Made by a program: the position numbers and the translations under genes. Below are positions 63,137 through 64,000 of a stretch of DNA of 64,000 bases, piece after piece. Source of the stretch: Zymoseptoria tritici IPO323 (Eukaryota; Ascomycota; Dothideomycetes; Mycosphaerellales; Mycosphaerellaceae). Where the stretch lies: the NCBI RefSeq assembly GCF_000219625.1, contig NC_018212.1, positions 620,001 to 684,000 of the forward strand, in the 5' to 3' direction. The notes under the pieces were generated by a model. The model saw nothing but the letters and a program-made list of their open reading frames with translations. It searched no databases and was not told the origin of the DNA. How positions within the stretch are numbered: position 1 is the stretch's first letter; every line of letters begins with the position of its first letter.

Positions 63137-64000
63137 ATGTCGAAAACAGTCTCCATCAGCTCGCCCTCCCAGTTCTCATCGCTCCTTTCCTCCTCACGCA
63201 TCGTAGTCGCCGATTTCTACGCAGACTGGTGTGGACCATGCAAAGCAATCGCTCCCGTCTACGAAGCCTTGAGCGCGCAGCTCTCACGCCCTGGCCAGAT
63301 CACATTCACCAAGATCAACACGGATGAGCAGAAAGATATAGCACAAACATACAACATTTCGGCGATGCCCACATTCCTCATCTTCAAGGCTGGACGGGAA
63401 ACGAAGCGTATTCGGGGTGCAGACCCAAAGGGACTGGATGCTGCGGTGAAGCAATTGGCTGAAGAGGCTGGCAAGGCGGACGAAGGTGGAGCAGACTTTG
63501 GCGAGGGTAGCAGTGGCTCGGCAGGTGGACTGTGGACAGGTGCAGGTGCACCAAGAGGATACGGTGAGGTGACAGACCAGGTGGAGATACGAGGACTGGA
63601 CTTTCTCAACCTGGACGGCGAGAAGGGCGATAAGCGGGCAGTATTTGCGCCAGAGAAGCCGTCGTCGATCAACGGGAAGGCTGCGGCAGGGAAGAACGAT
63701 TGGATCGAGAGCGATACAGACGAGCAGTTGATGCTGTACATCCCATTCCAAAGCACACTGAAGCTTCACTCCATCCACATCACCAGCGTACCGCAGCCAG
63801 ACAACGACGACGTGGACCGGCCGAAGACGATTCAATTCTATACCAACCGCAGCCACGTGCTCGGTTTCGACGAAGCCGAAGACACGCCAGCCACACAGAC
63901 CTTGGAGATCGCTGAGAAGGACTGGGATGCGAAGACACACACTGCGAAGATTGAGCTGCGGTTCGTCAAGTTCCAGAACATCAGCAGCTTGACCATCTTC
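63137..64000 (+). CDS. Thioredoxin-PITH domain protein (Txnl1-like), runs off the right edge
   Basis: The frame is open from ATG 63137 (Kozak-like GCCGCCATG) to the last base, 288 codons, so the C-terminus is missing from this window. An N-terminal thioredoxin fold has the W-C-G-P-C active site (C32, C35) and cis-Pro in S-A-M-P-T-F-L-I-F. A Gly/Ala-rich linker leads to the PITH domain, with L-D-F-L-N-L-D-G, D-E-Q-L-M-L-Y-I-P-F and S-I-H-I-T-S-V. Txnl1-type proteins associate with the 26S proteasome as a redox-active cofactor. No introns in the part seen. Confidence 0.93.
   Translation, partial: MSKTVSISSPSQFSSLLSSSRIVVADFYADWCGPCKAIAPVYEALSAQLSRPGQITFTKINTDEQKDIAQTYNISAMPTFLIFKAGRETKRIRGADPKGLDAAVKQLAEEAGKADEGGADFGEGSSGSAGGLWTGAGAPRGYGEVTDQVEIRGLDFLNLDGEKGDKRAVFAPEKPSSINGKAAAGKNDWIESDTDEQLMLYIPFQSTLKLHSIHITSVPQPDNDDVDRPKTIQFYTNRSHVLGFDEAEDTPATQTLEIAEKDWDAKTHTAKIELRFVKFQNISSLTIF

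Overview
The window reads as a euchromatic stretch of a filamentous ascomycete nuclear genome, most likely a dothideomycete (Capnodiales/Mycosphaerellales-like; this placement is inference). The evidence is compact protein genes with mostly 48-80 bp GT-AG introns, CT-rich leaders, and fungal-specific families: a UstYa/DUF3328 protein, a heme-thiolate peroxygenase, an MsnA/Seb1-type zinc-finger factor and Elp6. No rRNA, tRNA, CRISPR array or intact transposon was recognised.

Layout. 0.1-2.6 kb (minus): two tandem, decayed genes, each encoding six Myb/SANT-like repeats. 3.1-10.9 kb: primary metabolism, with AICAR transformylase/IMP cyclohydrolase, the farnesyl/geranylgeranyl transferase alpha subunit, an L-serine/threonine dehydratase with a duplicated exon, and mevalonate kinase. 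11.2-14.2 kb: the broken 3' end of a polyketide synthase beside a DUF3237 gene and an amidase, which looks like the remains of a secondary-metabolism locus. 14.9-24.6 kb: dense housekeeping, with a conserved D-box protein that may be cell-cycle related, tropomyosin, an Rrp17/Nop25-like protein, a DUF6914 protein, a RING protein, an Spp2-like spliceosome G-patch protein, an orphan UstYa-like oxidase and Elp6.

24.6-37.9 kb is gene-poor. It contains one large gene, an MsnA/Seb1/Msn2-like stress regulator, with about 8 kb upstream and 3.4 kb downstream in which I can support no protein gene. 37.9-39.9 kb holds two candidate small secreted cysteine-rich proteins. 40.9-55.1 kb is again dense: a GT8 glycosyltransferase, a 944-residue conserved-looking disordered protein, a Frag1/DRAM/Sfk1-like membrane protein, proteasome beta-6, Pno1, ribosomal eL36 and Mdm31/32. 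55.4-64 kb holds a possible secreted protein, a secreted peroxygenase, a small fungal membrane protein, a TUG/UBX4 protein preceded within 6 bp by a 66-codon ORF, and a thioredoxin-PITH gene that runs off the right edge.

The genes do not form one pathway. Points that deserve a second look are the paired six-repeat Myb genes with a shared intron position, the duplicated first-segment exon of the dehydratase, the polyketide synthase relic, the small secreted proteins, and the 66-codon ORF abutting UBX4. All splice junctions were placed by eye from GT/AG signals, phase and family register; transcripts were not available.
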